Source: Stenotrophobium rhamnosiphilum
GTDB lineage: Bacteria > Pseudomonadota > Gammaproteobacteria > Nevskiales > Nevskiaceae
Assembly: GCF_003052265.1 (NCBI RefSeq)
Contig: NZ_QANS01000001.1
Span: 186,001-250,000, forward strand
Direction of reading: 5' to 3'
Length of the DNA: 64,000 bases
The position numbers and the translations under genes are program-made. This document shows, in pieces, positions 63,251-64,000 of the stretch (position 1 is the stretch's first letter; the number at the start of each line of letters is the position of its first letter). A model generated the notes under the pieces. That model was not told where the DNA came from. It saw nothing but the letters and a program-made list of their open reading frames with translations, and searched no databases.

Positions 63251-63276
63251 TAGCAGCCTCGGTGTGAGAGTGCTAA
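63250..63276 (+). promoter_or_regulatory. CIRCE operator (HrcA site) of groESL
   Basis: TTAGCAGCC-N9-GAGTGCTAA. The right arm is perfect and the left arm matches 7 of 9 of the consensus TTAGCACTC-N9-GAGTGCTAA. It overlaps the expected transcription start, as typical for HrcA repression. Confidence 0.85.
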
Positions 63277-63349
63277 CAACGGCTGTTTAAAGCTATCAGC
63301 GCCTCCCGCCACGAGACCCCTAACAAATTGATAAGACTGGAGTTTGTCC

Positions 63350-63640
63350 ATGAAACTACGTCCCCTGCACGATCGCGTGATCGTCAAGCGTCTTGAAGAA
63401 GAGAAGAAATCAGCTGGCGGTATCCTCATTCCTGATAGCGCTGCTGAGAAGCCTTTGACGGCTCAAGTGGTTGCTGTAGGCACGGGCAAGCGCACCGAAG
63501 ACGGCAAAGTGCACGCCGTTGACGTCAAGGTTGGCGACAAAATTCTGATCGGCAAGTACGCCGGCACCGAAGTGAAATTCGGCGGCGAAGAACTCGTCGT
63601 GCTGCGCGAAGACGACATCATGGCTGTCTTCAGCAAGTAA
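63350..63640 (+). CDS. groES: Co-chaperonin GroES
   Basis: 96 residues: [96 protein letters not shown], complete and canonical, including the mobile loop [23 protein letters not shown] lies about 7 nt before the ATG at 63350. It forms the lid of the GroEL cage. The start used here drops two codons of an upstream TTG frame. Confidence 0.97.
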   Translation: MKLRPLHDRVIVKRLEEEKKSAGGILIPDSAAEKPLTAQVVAVGTGKRTEDGKVHAVDVKVGDKILIGKYAGTEVKFGGEELVVLREDDIMAVFSK

Positions 63641-63652
63641 TCGAACTCATAA

Positions 63653-64000
<348 letters not shown>

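Overview
The window is a protein-dense stretch (about 61 supported genes, no rRNA or tRNA) of a gammaproteobacterial chromosome. The order lptD-surA-pdxA-rsmA with amgK-murU beside it, zapA/6S RNA/fau, opgGH, and a groESL operon with both a sigma32-type promoter and a CIRCE operator all fit that class. The DUF1329/YCF48/MMPL set, DUF1302 and the many dispersed palindromes suggest an environmental lineage near Nevskiales/Solimonadales or Xanthomonadales. That narrower placement is a guess. No transposase, integrase, prophage or CRISPR array was seen. Both edges cut a gene: a DUF1329 gene on the left and groEL on the right.

Layout. 1-4.7 kb: DUF1329, YCF48-like propeller and MMPL/RND transporter, a co-directional envelope operon closed by a strong terminator. 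4.8-24.8 kb: apaH and, 11 kb away, rsmA-pdxA-surA-lptD on the same strand. The gap is filled by a complete Flp/Tad pilus locus on the opposite strand (pilin, prepilin peptidase, TadE, CpaB, secretin, CpaE, CpaF ATPase, TadB, TadC, TadD, DUF3613, TadG) plus a universal stress protein. amgK-murU-osmC are divergent from lptD. 24.8-36.8 kb: lipoyl synthase, an olsBA-like ornithine-lipid pair, opgGH for periplasmic glucans, RNase T, an MDR reductase, a histone H1-like lysine/alanine-rich protein, DUF2061 and a pirin. 36.8-49.4 kb: argG, an atypical Nramp transporter, EVE protein, fau, 6S RNA, zapA, a Do protease, PEBP, SohB, an OmpA-family protein, ferrochelatase, an amino acid permease and a TM2 protein. 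49.5-62.9 kb: acyl-CoA dehydrogenase, ApbE, an unknown secreted protein, a PhoX-like phosphatase, a PAP2 phosphatase, an eptA-response regulator-sensor kinase operon, a second PlsC-type acyltransferase and DUF1302. 63.2-64 kb: groESL.

How it works together. Much of the window is envelope biology: LPS export (LptD), outer-membrane protein folding (SurA, Do protease), peptidoglycan recycling (AmgK/MurU), phosphate-free lipids (OlsBA), glucans (OpgGH), lipid A decoration (EptA, PAP2 and their two-component system) and a surface pilus. A repeated CGTNAG-N5-CGTNAG motif upstream of both eptA and the PAP2 gene suggests that the local response regulator links them.

Non-coding highlights: five palindromic elements with shared GTAGGG/CCCTAC ends; a 265-bp element bounded by 30-bp inverted repeats and containing two nested hairpins; a 56-bp direct repeat pair upstream of lipA; and a 6S RNA whose 3' strand overlaps the fau start codon.
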